A stretch of DNA of 8,342 nucleotides from Flavobacterium sp. (lineage in GTDB: Bacteria; Bacteroidota; Bacteroidia; Flavobacteriales; Flavobacteriaceae), in the NCBI GenBank assembly GCA_027483785.1, contig JAIXTU010000313.1:1-8342 (forward strand), read 5' to 3'. Under the pieces are notes generated by a model that was not told the DNA's origin, did not search any database, and saw nothing but the letters and a program-made list of their open reading frames with translations. The position numbers were made by a program, and so were the translations under genes. Positions 7,329 to 8,342 of this stretch are shown here, piece after piece (position 1 is the first letter of the stretch; every line of letters starts with the position of its first letter).

Positions 7329-8267
7329 ATGACCACACTCGGAATTACCTGGAATCCATCCGAAGGAATCGACCTCGGATTTTTTATGATTCGTTACTAC
7401 AGCCTGATGTTTGTAGTCGCATTCTCGCTCGGCTATTACCTCACAAAAAAAATATTCATCCGCGAAGGCGAAAGCATCGAAAACCTCGATTCACTATTTG
7501 TTTGGACAGCCATTGCCACGCTCGTAGGCGCACGTCTTGGGCATGTATTCTTTTACGACTGGGACGTGTACAAACACAAGCCGCTCGAAATTTTCCTACC
7601 GTTCCGTTTTGATCCATTCGAATTTACCGGATTTAGCGGTTTGGCTAGTCACGGCGCAGCAATAGCTATCGTTATTGCGATGTTCTTCTACAGCAAAAAA
7701 GTAATCAAACGTCCGGTGTTGTGGATTCTCGATCGCATCGTAATTGCCGTAGCATCCGGAGCTGTTTTCGTTCGTCTCGGAAATTTCTTTAACAGCGAAA
7801 TATACGGGCACCCAACTTCCGGCAGCAACTTTTACGCAATTCGCTTTGTAAAAGACGACGAATATTGGTCCGATAAAAATCCGTTGGAACTCACGCAAAA
7901 AAGTTCTGTAAAAGAAGCTTTTAACGCTGTGGCAACCGATCCGAAATTTCAACCCATTCTCGATCAAATTCCTTTTCGCCACCCGTCGCAACTCTACGAA
8001 GCGTTTGGTTACATCTTTGTTTTCCTCACACTTTATTACGCGTACTGGAAAACCGATGCCCGCAATAAACCCGGTTTGTTGCTCGGTATCTTCCTCGTTT
8101 TCTTGTTTACCGTGCGTTTCATCGTAGAATTCGTGAAAGAAAGTCAGGGCGGTTTCGAAGGCGAAAATCCGATTCTATCTACCGGTCAGTGGTTAAGTAT
8201 TCCCTGTGTAATAATCGGTTTAATCTTGATTTTCAAAGCCAAGAATCGCACTTCGCAAAACAGCTAA
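7329..8267 (+). CDS. lgt: Prolipoprotein diacylglyceryl transferase (Lgt)
   Basis: The 312-residue product is Lgt, the inner-membrane enzyme that moves diacylglyceryl from phosphatidylglycerol to the lipobox Cys of prelipoproteins. Visible motifs in order are GARLGHVFFYD (67-77), GLASHGA (104-110, with the conserved His108), the Lgt signature RLGNFFNSEIYG (149-160), RHPSQLYEA (217-225) and VRFIVEF (262-268). Arg149, Asn152, Gly160 and Arg263 correspond to essential E. coli residues. Several hydrophobic helices are evident, near 19-40, 55-75, 107-121, 134-150, 223-240, 248-268 and 286-303. The loop at 161-216 between the signature and RHPSQLYE is about 17 residues longer than I recall for E. 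coli. ATG 7329 is chosen over upstream in-frame codons because it follows yidD by five bases with an A-rich leader and gives normal family length. The upstream extension would overlap cysS and yidD and carries no Lgt homology. Confidence 0.96.
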   Translation: MTTLGITWNPSEGIDLGFFMIRYYSLMFVVAFSLGYYLTKKIFIREGESIENLDSLFVWTAIATLVGARLGHVFFYDWDVYKHKPLEIFLPFRFDPFEFTGFSGLASHGAAIAIVIAMFFYSKKVIKRPVLWILDRIVIAVASGAVFVRLGNFFNSEIYGHPTSGSNFYAIRFVKDDEYWSDKNPLELTQKSSVKEAFNAVATDPKFQPILDQIPFRHPSQLYEAFGYIFVFLTLYYAYWKTDARNKPGLLLGIFLVFLFTVRFIVEFVKESQGGFEGENPILSTGQWLSIPCVIIGLILIFKAKNRTSQNS

Positions 8268-8291
8268 AGGACTTTTATTTGGGCAAGTCCT
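8268..8291. repeat. Inverted repeat immediately after lgt
   Basis: AGGACTT (8268-8274) is complementary to AAGTCCT (8285-8291), with a 10-base loop containing TTATTTGGG. It begins directly after the lgt stop. There is no T-run after the stem, so it is not a classical intrinsic terminator, though it could stabilise the 3' end of the cysS-yidD-lgt transcript. Confidence 0.5.
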
Positions 8292-8325
8292 GCCGCTGTT
8301 TAGTGGAAATACATACTGCGGCAGG
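8289..8325. repeat. Second, overlapping inverted repeat downstream of lgt
   Basis: CCTGCCGC (8289-8296) pairs with GCGGCAGG (8318-8325) around a 21-base loop: a GC-rich 8-bp stem in an AT-leaning intergenic region. It shares CCT with the previous repeat, so the two hairpins exclude each other. The following GTCGCGCTTTTGCTGCAA resembles dispersed intergenic repeats I associate with flavobacterial genomes, but the element is cut by the window edge and that link is by memory only. Confidence 0.5.
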
Positions 8326-8342
8326 TCGCGCTTTTGCTGCAA

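Overview
The window reads as chromosomal DNA from a member of the Bacteroidota, most likely order Flavobacteriales. Four things point there: a very large, Thr/Asn-rich, multi-domain secreted protein of the gliding/adhesin kind; promoter-like boxes matching the Bacteroidota -7 consensus TAnnTTTG; genes without Shine-Dalgarno sequences but with A-rich leaders; and protein sequences of flavobacterial character. This placement comes from recognition, not from a database search.

Layout. Bases 1-4722 are one uninterrupted minus-strand reading frame of 1574 codons. It starts at 4722 and runs off the left edge, so the C-terminus is missing. It encodes a signal peptide, an N-terminal carbohydrate-binding-like jelly-roll domain, four Ig-like repeats with cysteines, a central beta-sandwich domain with a SNGxISF motif, several further beta modules, three more Ig-like repeats and two classical Ig-like domains. 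A 180-base divergent intergenic region (4723-4902) follows. On the plus strand come folE (GTP cyclohydrolase I), a strong intrinsic terminator, and then a tightly packed set: cysS (cysteinyl-tRNA synthetase), yidD (membrane insertion factor) and lgt (prolipoprotein diacylglyceryl transferase). The last 75 bases after lgt hold two overlapping inverted repeats.

How the genes fit together. folE feeds pterin/folate synthesis and appears to be its own transcription unit, with a good -7 box upstream and a terminator downstream. cysS, yidD and lgt overlap or nearly touch, so they are probably one transcript. YidD helps insert membrane proteins, Lgt lipidates the cysteine of lipoprotein lipoboxes, and CysS charges tRNA-Cys; a shared envelope theme is plausible but is inference. 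The adhesin-like gene is divergent and functionally separate, and is presumably exported by the type IX secretion system, although the C-terminal sorting domain that would prove it lies outside the window.

I see no tRNA, rRNA, CRISPR array, insertion sequence or phage gene. Nothing here is clearly a new system. The points most worth a second look are the architecture of the giant surface protein and the promoter-like box inside the terminator just upstream of cysS.
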